Both the position numbers and the translations under genes were made by a program. Shown piece after piece: positions 39,101 to 50,015 of a DNA stretch of 64,000 nucleotides. The stretch is from contig VWZS01009698.1 of assembly GCA_013397075.1 (NCBI GenBank), forward strand, positions 107,980-171,979, given 5' to 3'. The DNA is from Rhabdornis inornatus. Lineage: Eukaryota > Chordata > Aves > Passeriformes > Rhabdornithidae. The number at the start of each line of letters is the position of its first letter. Position 1 is the first letter of the stretch. A model generated the notes under the pieces. It ran no database searches. It was not told where the DNA came from and worked only from the letters and a program-made list of their open reading frames with translations.

Positions 39101-42100
39101 GGAATCACCTCTGTCATCAGGCCCGCCGCCTTTTCTGAAGCCAAAGCCACCTTTATCCTGTTTCCTGCCTTCTGCTATGTCCACTCGGAGTGATCGGTCA
39201 CCCAAAAGCTGTTAAATCAAGGGGAGAATCTGTTCAGGATGTATTATAAGGGCTGCCAAAGAGTTTGAGACCTATGCTTGCCTTTGATTTCACAAATTAA
39301 TTGTAAGTGTACTTACTGCACCATCGTATGTAAGAGCTTCCTTGAGTGACTCCACCTCATCGAACTCTACGTAACAAAATCCTGTAAGAAACAAATCTCA
39401 AGTTAACAGCACTTTAAAAGGCCTTTGTAAGAGGCTACTCCTCCTGCATGCCTGCTAGTAGCTTCCTTCTCTTTTAAACATGAGTAGTGATGTGCACATG
39501 GCTCAGAAACGCATCATCATCAACAATGAACACATTTACCTGCACCTGTTAATGACAGGGCAAATCCTGAAACAGAACTCTGGGCACTCTGTGAATGCCA
39601 AGAGCCTAATTCCCTTTTCCACAGAGTCCTCATTATAGATTAGATTTGATCTAGGCCTTCAGACAGTTATTCAGCTGAATATTGACACTTCACTCCTAGT
39701 GGTTTTTAAACAAGAAACTGAAATACTTACATAGTCAGCAGTGTGATTTTGTGTCATCACATCATTTAGTGGATTTACTCCTTTTCAAAGGCCCTCTGTT
39801 ATCCAAGGTAAGCCTTTTCCACCCCTTAAAGTAACTTACAAATATAGCTCACTTCACTAGACAATTTCCATAGCATTTAAATCTGCATCCTCTAAAACAA
39901 CTGCCTGTTTTCTCCCTGTCTACTAAAAAAAGGCAGAGCTGAAGCAATGGGAGTCTTCTGAAGCAAAGGAATTATTCAATACTTAAGGTCACAGGACTTA
40001 AGCGGGTCACCTCTGGTAGAATTCATACCAGACAAGGTTTGAGACAGTTTTTATGTCGGGCAAATACTGACTCCTCACTCAGGTTAGTCTGTATCTCACA
40101 CTGATGAAACAGTGACTCTCATTCAAATGATACATATTAGTGAATAAGAAAACCTGCAGAAGTCAACATAAAAGCAGAGAACTGTGCTTTAGACTGAAAT
40201 TTCCTTTTAAAGTGACTTTTCCTCCTACTAATTTTTCATCTACCACCAAAGAACTCTGAACACTCACCTTTAAATTTGTCTGTTTCCTTGTCTCTGACTA
40301 GTCGTACGCTCCTTATGCTGAGATCCTTGAAAATGGCATCTATGTCTCCTTGGACAGTGTTGAAGGGCAGATTTCCCACATATGCTGTGAAAGGGGGTTC
40401 TGTTGGCAGCTCTTTATTTCTGCGGGAACCAAGGCCGCCACCACGAGACCTGTTGGGAAAAGCACAGTGCCTCTGGAACTGCCTCCCAGCACAGCCACAG
40501 TGCAGCCCACAGCACAGCTCAGCTGCAAGTCAATTCTCCCACAGCTTTGCTTAGTTATCCTGTCCTTTTGCCTGTACCTGCCACCTGAACTGTTGGTTAA
40601 CTCCTTTCCAGTATTACCTGATGCAGTACTTCAATGGGAAACTGAATACATTATGAGGTGAACTCATCAATGAAGTGACAAATGAACTTCTCAACTCATA
40701 ATTCACTAAGGAAAGCTACATAAGGTTACCTCTGATGTCCCCTGCTCAAAAACATTACCTCTAAAAAGAACCATCTTAGAATAGATTTTAAGAACAAATT
40801 ATAGTGATGAAGAAATACTTGTATGGCACAGGTTTGTGAGCTTATCTGGAAATTAAGCTGGATCCAATGCTTTAAACTAAAGAGTGTATTACCAACACCC
40901 ATTCCACAATCATCCAAATTATCTCAGCAACATTTAGCTTAAGAGAAATACCTTCCCCTGAGTCTGAAGCTGTGGCCATAATTGTTGGATATCTGGACTG
41001 GAACACTTTGAACTACACACAAAATAAATTTGGTTGAACAAGGGGTTCTGAGGCAGAAAACAACCATGTGCTACCTGGATGCTTTCTTCTTCTGTCTTGT
41101 GAATTACAGAGGTAAACTGGGTGGTCTTTTCCTGTCTTGTCCCTCAGTACCAGTTAAATTCTTGGCACTGGGTGCTGAGGAACTAAACTGTACCTGTTAA
41201 ATTCTTTAACGTACTAATGTAACACATCTGTGTGAATTTCCTGCAGAGCCCCATCTTCAACAGATTGGAATTTCTGTACAGAGAGCAAGGTATGTACAAG
41301 GCAACCTGAAGTTAAATCTCCTAGACCTGTAGACTATAGAGTGCCACTTGTTCCAACACCATTTGTCCCACAAAAGCAATCTGTGACCTGTACCTGAAAT
41401 ATCTACTTACTACACTGTCCATGTTCCCTTCATCACCTTCCTTCTACTGGGCTTTGCTTGTGTCTGCTCCCTTTCCCTGAGGCTCCCCGTGCATTTAAAC
41501 ACGGTGGAACACAAGCTGTACCAAAGCAGGATTTGCCAATATGACATGGACCAAATAAATTGCTGCAGAGTCCTTTCTAAAATCCAGAAGGTCAAATAAT
41601 TTTATCATTTCCTTTTATTCTGGCTGGTTGCATGCACTCAAAAAACCCACTGGGCAAGCAAGGTACTTGACAGTATTTCTTCTCATTCAAGAATAAATAT
41701 TTTACTACTAATGAACCAAATAATGCACTAAGCTTGAGTAAGATTAATTAACTTTTCCTAGGTGAGCCTATCATTTGTGCCTTATTTAGCAGCTCCATGC
41801 AAGAATCATTTGTCACCAACACTATCAACATGCTGCTAAACCTACTTGAATCACAATCTACATATCTTTAATTAGTGTCCACCCAGGTTTGCATTTTAGC
41901 ATTTTTGACAATATTCCTTATCAGCCTTTGTCTCATTAACAAGTCAAAAACATACTGGAGAACTAAAGCTGTAAGAGTTGTGAATTACTTCAGCCACAAG
42001 ACTGAGTTTTAAGGAAGAACTCCAAGAAAACTGAGTTGCTGTTCTAAATAATCCCATAATACATAGAGTTAGTTCCATGCCTTTGTCCTTATTTATGATG

Positions 42101-45100
42101 TACAGCATTAGGAACAGCTGTTAACATACCATACATTCAACTTGCATCCAAAAAAGAAAACCTTAATGTTTGTGTCCTACAGGAACATCAGAATTGAGTT
42201 TTAAAGGATCATTCTCTCCTTGCACTCATTCTCAGGATGTTCCCTGAGCTGCCAGTCACCTCACAGGGAACTGATTCACCTAAAAATCCACCCCGGAGTT
42301 GAGTCCTCAGTCAACATTGGAATGAGAAGGAGAACAAAGGCTGGAACTACAATTTTTATCAGCAATCTCCACTCAGCTCCATTTGTGCCACTTCTAAAAC
42401 CACACTCTCAATCCCCAAAAGGATTTCTGTGCTACAGACAAACCTCCTTTCTACCACAGTGCACCAGAACTTGACGGGCTCAATGTGTGGAAATCCATGC
42501 CCTACTGTGCAATCCAGACTGATTTTAAAGTCAGAAAATTAAATGTTCTTCTCCAATTTGATATTAAGGCTTTGATTATCAAATATATAACTATACCTTT
42601 GGTATTTTAGTTTCCATTTGAAGAAAGGGAATGGGCAATAATTAAGCCTCAAACCAAATTTCTCATGGAACTCAGGTATAGCAACACAAAAATAAACTTT
42701 CTGTACTTCCCTACATTTCTTCCAACACTGAAACAGTGAAATAAGAAAAGGGCTGACTTCAGTAACTGAACAATGAGATTGAAGAAGAGTCTCTCATTTG
42801 CAACAAAGTAGGACAAAAGTAAAAAAATAATTGAAAACACATCGGAACTAGGCAAAACAGTTCTGAATGAGTATCTGCATTTCCCACTCTAAATTTTTGC
42901 TTAGACACAGTTAGGTAATAATTATGTCATCTTACTGTGAGAATCTGAAAGACGTGACTTGATTTCCTTCTCAGAAAACCTAAGCAGAAAGCTGAAGAGA
43001 AAAGTTTGCTTCTAGCAATACCCCCAAAATTAAACTTTGGTGGGCTGAGTTAATGAATTTGAAAATATTGGGTAGAAAACAACTAAACTCCCATTTTAAA
43101 GCTACTCTTTTGCAAAGATTAGTTATGTCTCCAGAAGAGAAGATCTGCCAGAAATTCAAAATGAAGGATATTTTGAAACCCAATATTTGAGTTAAATAGC
43201 CTTTCACTAGAGAGCAAAGCTCAAAATTTCCCTTTTGCACAGCACAGAGACAATACCTTACCTGGGTTCTGACATTACAGCTTTTCTGGGGCAGCATAAG
43301 GATCAGCAGGATGACAGTGTCAACCCTCCAAGAGCACAACACTAAATTCAATCCCAATTTATTCAAGCAACCCTGGACATGTCTGGGATAAGTATCAGAT
43401 GTCTTCAGCAAAACGCTTACCCAAGCCTAAAAATTAGGAGTTATCTTTCAATGCTAGATGGGTAAGATGGGATCCAAGCTGCCAGAAGCATAAGTACTAT
43501 CCATTTTCACTGAATTGTGCAGCACTTCAGCAGGTGAATCTTAACCTTTAGTAGGGTGCTCAGCATTTCAAGCCACACCTAAATAAACAGCCTAGCAGTG
43601 AGTTAGGAGTGGTAAACACTCCCTTTCTTTCAACTCTGGGAATCTCCACAGACAGTTTCAGCTTCAACTATGCCTCAGTATGCTTAACTACAGGTTTTCC
43701 TGTCAAATTTTTGGCTCCAAAATACTTTCTAAAAAGATTATAGTAAGCCTTTTGTCATTTATGTCAGCATCACATTCTTCACCAGGAATAAAGTGACTTC
43801 TGCATCTCCTAATGTGATTCAGCTTTTAGTCAGTGCATCACTAAACACCTCAGGTGCAGCAAAATCCCATCTCATCACACCAGTCATATCTTGATGCTCT
43901 TCCACAATTATTTTGATGATGAGAAAGAGGTGGGTAACTTACACATGTTAGAACCTGTTGGGCATTGATTCCCCATCTGTCACACTGAAATCCTGTGCTC
44001 ACTATGTACACCAAAGGTTATGCAAAAGGCAACTTCCACAAAAGCTACTACGCCTCAGCTGAGTTTACACTATTCCTACAGTCCTAGAGCACCTAAAAAT
44101 GAGCAGAAGCCACTTTAAATTAACATGGGATTCTTTAATCACCTTCAAAAACAGTCATACTTTCATTACATTTCATATATTACAGGCCTTCATACCATAC
44201 ACACAGAGACCTGCTGAACTGCAAATTAACTATCAGTAACTTAATAGTGATAACAATAAATCAGATAGAAGTATACATTGCACTCTAATATCAGTAGTGT
44301 CTGATGTTTAGAACAGTTTAGAACTGCAGATAAATCAGAATATGTACATTTTCTTACCTGTGAAGACATCTGCTAATTTGCAGGATGCCTTTAGTTTGCC
44401 AAGTAAGGATTCACATCTTCCCTGACAGCAAATTTAAGTTCTCTTTCAGGAATCTGAATATAAAATAACATTTTAACTGGCATTTTACTGCTTCACAGAA
44501 TATGCCTACACTGACTAGAACACACTGTGCAGCAATATCTGAGTTTATAACGAGTCAAGTACCATTTTAGACTGCTGGCAAGGTTATTTTGTTACAGAAT
44601 TTAAAAAAATAACAGAAATGCAAGTGGCTACATCATCTGTTTGCTCTGGGACATTCCTGAATTAGACACAAAGGGTATCAGTGCATGAAAATGAGCTTGA
44701 AAAGCTTAAAGTGTCAGAGTACTTCCAAAGACAAGAAAAACTTACTGCTGTTCTAACTCCAGCAGCTCCTCCCTGCTGCCTAAAGAGTCGGAAACGAAAC
44801 CAAGTTATTAATCTAAGGGCAGAAAAGGGCACAAACACTGTTGATCAGTAAATATACCCTGGAAGAATAGATTATACAGTAACACACTTGTGAAGACTTG
44901 CTCACAAGGAAGTTTATTCCATAGATTCATGCCTATTGTTTTATTTCATACACACAGAAACTAGTAACAGCAGCAACCGCCAAAAAAATCAATCGTTTGA
45001 TTGTATCTTCCTAATCCGATTGAAGACAAACTTCTAACTACTGATTATTGTCTCTGCAGCTCCTCCCCTAAAAACACTTTTCAGTAAAGACACAGAGACA

Positions 45101-45867
45101 AGCCCGATGCCGAAGGATCAGGGATTTGCAGTCAGCACCCGGAGCTCCGGATAACGCAGGACGGCGGCTCCCAGCGCTACTCGAGCGGAGACACCACAAA
45201 GCCCTCCCATTTCCTCCCGCCGCAGGCACCACAACGCTGCCCGCTCCCGGGGGCGTCTGGTCCCGCCAGCACCGCGGCCTCCTGCCCTGCTCCAGTCCTT
45301 CAGGAACGCTCCCTCCGCCCATCCCGCTCCGGCCTCGCACAAGCTCCTCACGGCCTTCCTTGGCTCTGGCCCAGCACCTCCTTAAATCCCCCTCCATTCG
45401 CCTCCGGGACGGCGGGAACAGCGACACACTCTTCCTCCCGCCGCTTCCCGGCGCTCCCGAGCCGCCCGGCCCTGAATCCTGCGGCGCTGGCTGGAGCAGC
45501 GCGGGGACGGCCGGGACCCCCCAGGACTCGCAGCCCCCACTCCGCCGCACAAAGCGGGTCCACCACGGGCAGCGGAAGGGCACCTCCCCGTCATAGAGGA
45601 GGGCGGGCGGGCGGGGGGGGGGCAGAACGAGCCCAAACAGTTTCCAGAGGCAGCGCCCCCATCCCGCAACCCCCGCCCGCCATCCCTGCGGAGCGGGGCA
45701 GGCCGGGCCCCGCGGCCGCGCCCCCGCCTCGCCGGGCCGGAGCTACTGCTCCCCGCTCCCGTCCCAGCTACGGGGGGAGCCCCGAGCGCTGTCCCCGGCC
45801 CCGCTTACCCACGGCCGCCGCCGAAGCTGCTGTAGGCCCGGTCGTCGTAGGGATCGAAATCCGCCAT
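36149..45867 (-). CDS. EIF4H: Eukaryotic translation initiation factor 4H, complete 7-exon CDS
   Basis: eIF4H is a cytoplasmic RNA-binding protein that stimulates the helicase activity of eIF4A when 5' UTR structure is unwound. Exons in transcript order: 45867-45809, 40449-40268, 39381-39317, 39208-39109, 38450-38385, 36564-36406 and 36285-36149. They sum to 768 bases (255 residues plus TGA, against 248 in human) with continuous phase and GT-AG borders. The start reads MADFDPYDDRAYSSFGGGRG, the family N-terminus. The single RRM spans about residues 41-118, with RNP2 AYVGNLPF (42-49) and RNP1 KGFCYVEF (80-87). A Gly/Arg/Asp-rich tail follows, with FLGGRGRG and a conserved PTEEERAQRPRLQLKPRTV segment. 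Intron 1 is about 5.4 kb and holds no recognised coding exon. The gene is divergent from MYBBP1A and tandem with LAT2, as in the 7q11.23 block. Confidence 0.96.
38385..38450 (-). CDS. EIF4H: EIF4H exon 5, in-frame cassette exon of 66 bases
   Basis: This exon enters and leaves in the same phase, so skipping it keeps frame and removes 22 residues (about 136-157, GMGGGSRE through FNSG). In mammals the equivalent 20-residue exon is alternatively spliced, giving long and short eIF4H. The donor here (G|GTATCA) departs from GTRAGT at the +4 to +6 positions, which fits optional use. Alternative splicing in this species is inferred and not seen. Confidence 0.85.
44746..44779 (-). other. Exon-like segment in EIF4H intron 1, unproven
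   Basis: On the - strand a 34-base segment has CTCTTTAG in front and a strong donor (CA|GTAAGT) behind. Included between exons 1 and 2 it would enter in frame but leave in the wrong phase for exon 2, so it is not a standard coding exon. It may be a poison exon, a 5' UTR exon of another start, or chance. Confidence 0.2.
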
Positions 45868-45928
45868 CGCCGCCGCGGCCTCGTCCCCGTGCGAGCGTGA
45901 CAGGACCGCGCCCGAGGACCCCGCAACG

Positions 45929-45937
45929 CTTATATAT
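45929..45937 (-). promoter_or_regulatory. EIF4H: EIF4H TATA-like box
   Basis: On the - strand ATATATAAG lies about 62 bases upstream of the EIF4H ATG, inside a CpG-rich region. A start site about 30 bases downstream, near 45,900, would give a 5' UTR of roughly 35 bases. Confidence 0.55.
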
Positions 45938-46065
45938 GGCGGCGCGCGGGCCGGGGCTGTCCCGCGCAGTGCCTGCCTTCAGCTCCCCGCCCCAATGGGG
46001 CTGCCCGCGCTGCTGCCTGTCGGGAGGTGCACCGCGCGGCTCGTATCGGTCGGCTCCGGGACGGG

Positions 46066-46235
46066 CTGTGCCCGGGGATCTCGTCGATGTCTGCTCTGGG
46101 ATCTGTGCGGGATTTGCCCGCGGCTCTGCCCGGGGATCTGCTCCGGATCTGCCGGAGGCTCTGCTTGGGATCTGCCCGCGGATGTGCCCGGGATGTGTCG
46201 GGGGTCTCCCCGGGGATCTGCGCGGGCTGGGCTGC
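46066..46235. repeat. Degenerate GC-rich tandem repeat of a GGGATCTGCCCG-type unit
   Basis: About twelve diverged copies of a 12-15 base unit around GGATCTG or GGCTCTGC follow one another upstream of EIF4H. The copies vary in length, so it is an old or rapidly changing array. Confidence 0.7.
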
Positions 46236-46321
46236 GGTGACGCCTCCGGTGAGCGTTGGGCTATCCAGTGCTGGCACAAGCCCAGCCAGCGGCTCTGATT
46301 CCGCAAGCATCCCGCTACCGC

Positions 46322-46415
46322 TGCGGGCAGGGATCACAGAGATCATGGAAATGGATCCTGCTCCAGGTGTCACAGTCATCACAGTGATCACAGGGATGGA
46401 TCCTGCTCCGGGGTC
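46322..46415. repeat. 45-base direct repeat, two copies
   Basis: ATGGATCCTGCTCC occurs at 46351 and 46396, each preceded by a block rich in GATCACAG or CATCACAG. This gives two tandem copies of about 45 bases. Confidence 0.75.
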
Positions 46416-46902
46416 ATTCTCTGCACTCCCGCGGGTGGCACCGGTGCTGGCAGGATAGCAGCAACACGTTGAGTTCACAGGGCTGCCGGAGGATAGTGCT
46501 GGATTTTATTGCAAATTAAGACAACGGGCTGTACCCGACAGTTTCACAGTGTCCTTAAAAATACCATTTAAAAAAAAATACCAGACAAACTGGTTTGTCT
46601 CCTTTTGTCAGGCCATAATTTAATGTTTTCTAATAAAAATGATGGATTCTCATACGATAACCACCTATGCCCACATCTCCCCTGCCCCGCCGATCCCGGC
46701 TCGCTCCGCAGGCTTTGCCCCTGTCCCCGTCGGGACAGGGTCCAGCCTGGATCCATCCCTCCCTCCAGAGATGCGAACGGGCTGAGGGAAGCCCAGGAGC
46801 CTGGGGCAGAGGAGGGATGGAGGAGCCCTGCGGAGGAGCAGAGCTGGGAGCAGCGGGGCTGCTGCAAAATCTGGAACATGTCAAGATTATCTTAACTTGC
46901 AA

Positions 46903-47383
46903 TGGTCATTAATGTAAGATCTTTGAAAGGAGACCTAACCCGTGGGGCAGGCAGCAGCCAGCATCCCTTACTCAAGGACATCTTGGAACTAATGGGCGTT
47001 AAGCATGTAGTGAATTCGGATGTTGGTATATGCCTGTGTATACTTTGCTACTTAGCAAAAGACTCAAGGTCCATGTACCCTATAGCTGATCTATGTTCAT
47101 TATAATTCTAAAGACCCTGTGAAGACCCTTCCTCTCAGCATGTGTAGAAGTTAGCTGAGGTTACGCAACTTGTAAATTACTAATCAATCCCGATAGATGG
47201 GCAGTACTTGGAAAATTACTCTGAACTTCTGAGTATAAATAACGGTGTGAAAAGCCCGGTGGGGTGTGCTGGATTTGTGGACCACCACCGAGCACCGCGG
47301 CTCTCTCAACTCTGAAATAATCAATCGATGTGTCCGTCGAGTGTGTCACGCTTGGCTTGTGGCACACCGGGCAAGCAATCCCA
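46903..47383 (+). mobile_element. Solo LTR of an endogenous retrovirus
   Basis: The segment has LTR architecture: a U3-like part, a TATA box TATAAATA (47234-47241), an R/U5-like part with a decayed polyadenylation signal (AATAAT near 47,316) and an end near GGGCAAGCA. It resembles passerine ERV LTRs as I remember them, but the family is not assigned. One choice of ends (TG at 46903, CA at 47383) is flanked by TTGCAA and TTGCGT, an imperfect possible target-site duplication. The ends are uncertain by about 10 bases. No internal viral gene is present. It lies about 535 bases upstream of the MYBBP1A ATG in the same orientation. Confidence 0.6.
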
Positions 47384-47454
47384 TTGCGTGGGATGAAGGG
47401 TTGAAGGAGCGAGGTGTAAAGGGCGGCCATGAGCGGAGCGGGGGCTGAGGAGAC

Positions 47455-47775
47455 AGGGGTGAGGCTGAAGGGCCGAGAGATCCTGAGGGGAGCGGGGCTT
47501 GAAGGGCCGAGAGGAGCGGCAGGCGCTGAGGGCAGCGGGGCTGAAGGGCCGAGAGGCGCTGGGGGGAGCGGGGCTGAAGGGCCGAGAGGAGCTGCAGGCG
47601 CTGAGGGCAGCGGGGCTGAAGGGGCGGCAGGCGCTGAGGGCAGCGGGGCTGAAGGGGGCGGCAGGCGCTGAGGGCAGCGGGGCTGAAGGGCCGAGAGGCG
47701 CTGAGGGGAGCGGGGCCGAGAGGAGCGGCAGGCGCTGAGGGGAGCGGGGCTGAAGAGGCGGCAGGCGCTGAGACC
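47455..47775. repeat. CpG-rich minisatellite upstream of MYBBP1A
   Basis: Repeats combine GGCGCTGAGGGCAGCGGGG with CTGAAGGGCCGAGAG. Copies are spaced irregularly (about 25-60 bases), with several internal deletions. The array begins about 70 bases after the LTR and ends about 140 bases before the MYBBP1A start codon. It opens long reading frames on both strands, including a - strand frame of 350 codons, which are repeat artefacts. Confidence 0.9.
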
Positions 47776-47779
47776 CGAC

Positions 47780-47917
47780 CATGAGAAGAGCGGGGCTGAG
47801 GTACAGGCCGACTGAGGGCAGCGGCTCACACGGCGGCCGAGCCCGTCCCGCAGTGGCCGCGCTGCCCCGGAAGAGGCGGAGCGGGCGGGCGGCCCCACGT
47901 GCGGCAGCGCTGGCGGC
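47780..47917 (+). promoter_or_regulatory. MYBBP1A: MYBBP1A proximal promoter and 5' UTR
   Basis: A CpG-rich stretch between the minisatellite and the ATG, with GC-box-like GGGCGGGCGG near 47,882 and an E-box CACGTG at 47,896-47,901. MYC-type binding at an E-box would suit a ribosome-biogenesis gene, but this is inference. Confidence 0.45.
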
Positions 47918-49979
47918 ATGGCGGTGATGGAGGAGGTGGAGGAGACGGAGCAGATGGAGCAGCGGGGCGGCGGCGCGGCGGTGACCGACCCCCGCGGGGT
48001 GCTGCGGCAGGGCCGCGCCTTCCTCGACTTCTTCTGGGACATCGCTAAGCCGGAGCAGGAGGTGCGGCTGGCGGCCACTGAGAGCCTCCTGCGGCACCTA
48101 CGGGAGGGCAAGAAGGTGAGGCGGGGACCGGAGGGGCAGTGGGTCACACGGAGCATCCCTCCGCTCCGCGCCTGGGTCTGGCGGCCGGGCCGCGCTCGGA
48201 GCAGCCCGGGCACCGCCTAGCACGGTCTCTCTTGCAGGACGATGAGCTCAAGTACACTCTGAAGCGGCTGGTGGAAGGACTGGGAGCCACCCGCGAGGCC
48301 GCCCGCCCTGGCTTCAGCTTGGCCTTGGCGCAGGTCAGTGTTTCCCAGCGCGGATCAGAACCGTCGGCAGCCTCTGTCCATGCTTGCGGTCTCTTTTGCT
48401 GTACAAGGCTGGAGGGCTCCCTTCTGGCTGCTCCTGTGTGCACGTGGGAGGGAAGGCTCTCACAGTTAACCCTAGTGGTTTTAAATGATGCCACACTGCT
48501 TTAGAAACTCTTATAAAGTTATGAACTATACCAGTATCGCATTAATACTCCAGAATTCAGTTCTGCTTCAAGGACCTTGTCCTTAATTTACAAACTTTGA
48601 CCAAGTTTTCAATTATTCTGCATTTAGTACTATTACTGCTTCTTAAAACTGTCTTGCTCTTGGTCTTGATCGGTTGATGCAGGATATCTGAAAAGGTAAC
48701 CCTTTAACAAACACTTTAGAGTTTTTTTCTCCCCAATGGTTGAGTCTGTAACATAGCAAAGACTCCCAGCAGCTGGTATCACCAATGATGTGTGACCTCA
48801 TCTCACCTGAGAATTTGAGAAAGCAGAAGAGCCTGTGTGTTTCCTGCTTTGGTCAGGGCATTGCCCATAATGAAAGGTTTGATTACCTCTGTTATGGGAT
48901 CCGGCAGTTTCAGCAAAATGTTCTCATTATTATTCTGTCGTGTACAGGGAAAAACCCTAGAATATCAGCACATTATTTGTGTTTGCATAGAATCCTAGAA
49001 TGGTTTGGATTGAATGGGACCTTAAAAATCATCTTGTTCCATCCCCTGCTGTGGGCACGAACGCCTTCCTCTAGACCAGGTTGCTCCAAGTCCCATCCAG
49101 CCTGGCCTTGAACATTTCCAGGGATGGGGCAGCCACAGCTTCTCTGGGAAACCTGTGCCGGGGCCTCTCCACCCTTACAGGGGATGATTTCTTCCTAATA
49201 TCTAACCTAAATTGACCTGTCAATGTGAAGTCATTCCTTGTCCTGGCACTCTGGGACTCCAGAGTCCTTTTGCAGCTCTCTTGGAGCCTCTTCAGGCACT
49301 GAAAGAAGCTCTAAGTAATCTTCCTGGAGCCTTCTCCAAGCTGCACAATCCCAGCTCTCACAGCCTACTTCCTGTTCTCTACATCTTTACTGATCTGGTT
49401 GTCTTTATTCTGGCCTGATAAAGCAGCACATCTGCTGCTGTGCTGAACAACTGTTCAGCTCTATTTTTGCTTAACCCAATACAATGTCATGAAATGGATG
49501 AACTGCAAACAGCTATTCCATCTCTCTCCTCAGGTTTTGCAGGCTTTTGAGGAAATTCCATTGTGCAGCATTTTGGAACAGATAAAAGAAAAACACAGTC
49601 TGGAAAAAGTGAAAAAAGTAAGTCAGCTCAAGGCAACATTTGTCAACTGCTATTTTAAATGAATTGTTCTCTATTCTTTGAAGTCTTAGTGTATAGTGTA
49701 ATTTTGGGGTTCTTGCTAAAGCAAGTGGCTATAATGAAATAACAAATATTTCTAAAAATTGGAAGTTGATGGTATTGTCATCTGGCCCTGTTTTAGGTGA
49801 GATTTGTCAGTGTGATGGAGAGGTACTCTAGGACAGTTCTTAAACATTGTGCAGGGGGTTGCTTTTCAGTATGTTCTCTTCCCATGGCGGGATGTTCAAG
49901 GCTGGATCTTCCTGCCTTCTTGCTCCACTGATCATGTAGCTGCATGTGAAATCTAGCCTCTCAGGACAGTAAGTAGATT

Positions 49980-50015
<36 letters not shown>

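Larger units (their letters stand above)
45080..46270. promoter_or_regulatory. CpG-rich island over EIF4H exon 1
   Basis: Dense CpG and high G+C cover the EIF4H first exon, the start of intron 1 and upstream DNA. An uninterrupted G tract lies near 45,616-45,625. Long open frames on both strands of this island match no family and follow from the base composition. Confidence 0.75.

Noticed and set aside
43912..43990. C/D-box snoRNA-like spacing (TGATGA and CTGA about 75 bases apart)
   Set aside because: It is on the strand opposite to EIF4H and lacks a terminal stem, so chance is the simpler explanation.
45068..45669. Open frames of 80-170 codons on both strands in the EIF4H intron-1 CpG island
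   Set aside because: High G+C lowers stop frequency. The frames overlap each other and match nothing known.
36149..45867. miR-590, which lies in an EIF4H intron in mammals
   Set aside because: Neither strand of the introns showed the mature sequence as I remember it. It may be absent from birds.
47161..48213. A 350-codon - strand open frame rich in Ser, Ala, Pro and Leu
   Set aside because: It lies mainly over the GC-rich minisatellite, the LTR and MYBBP1A exon 1. The frame is a product of repeat unit and composition, with no family resemblance.
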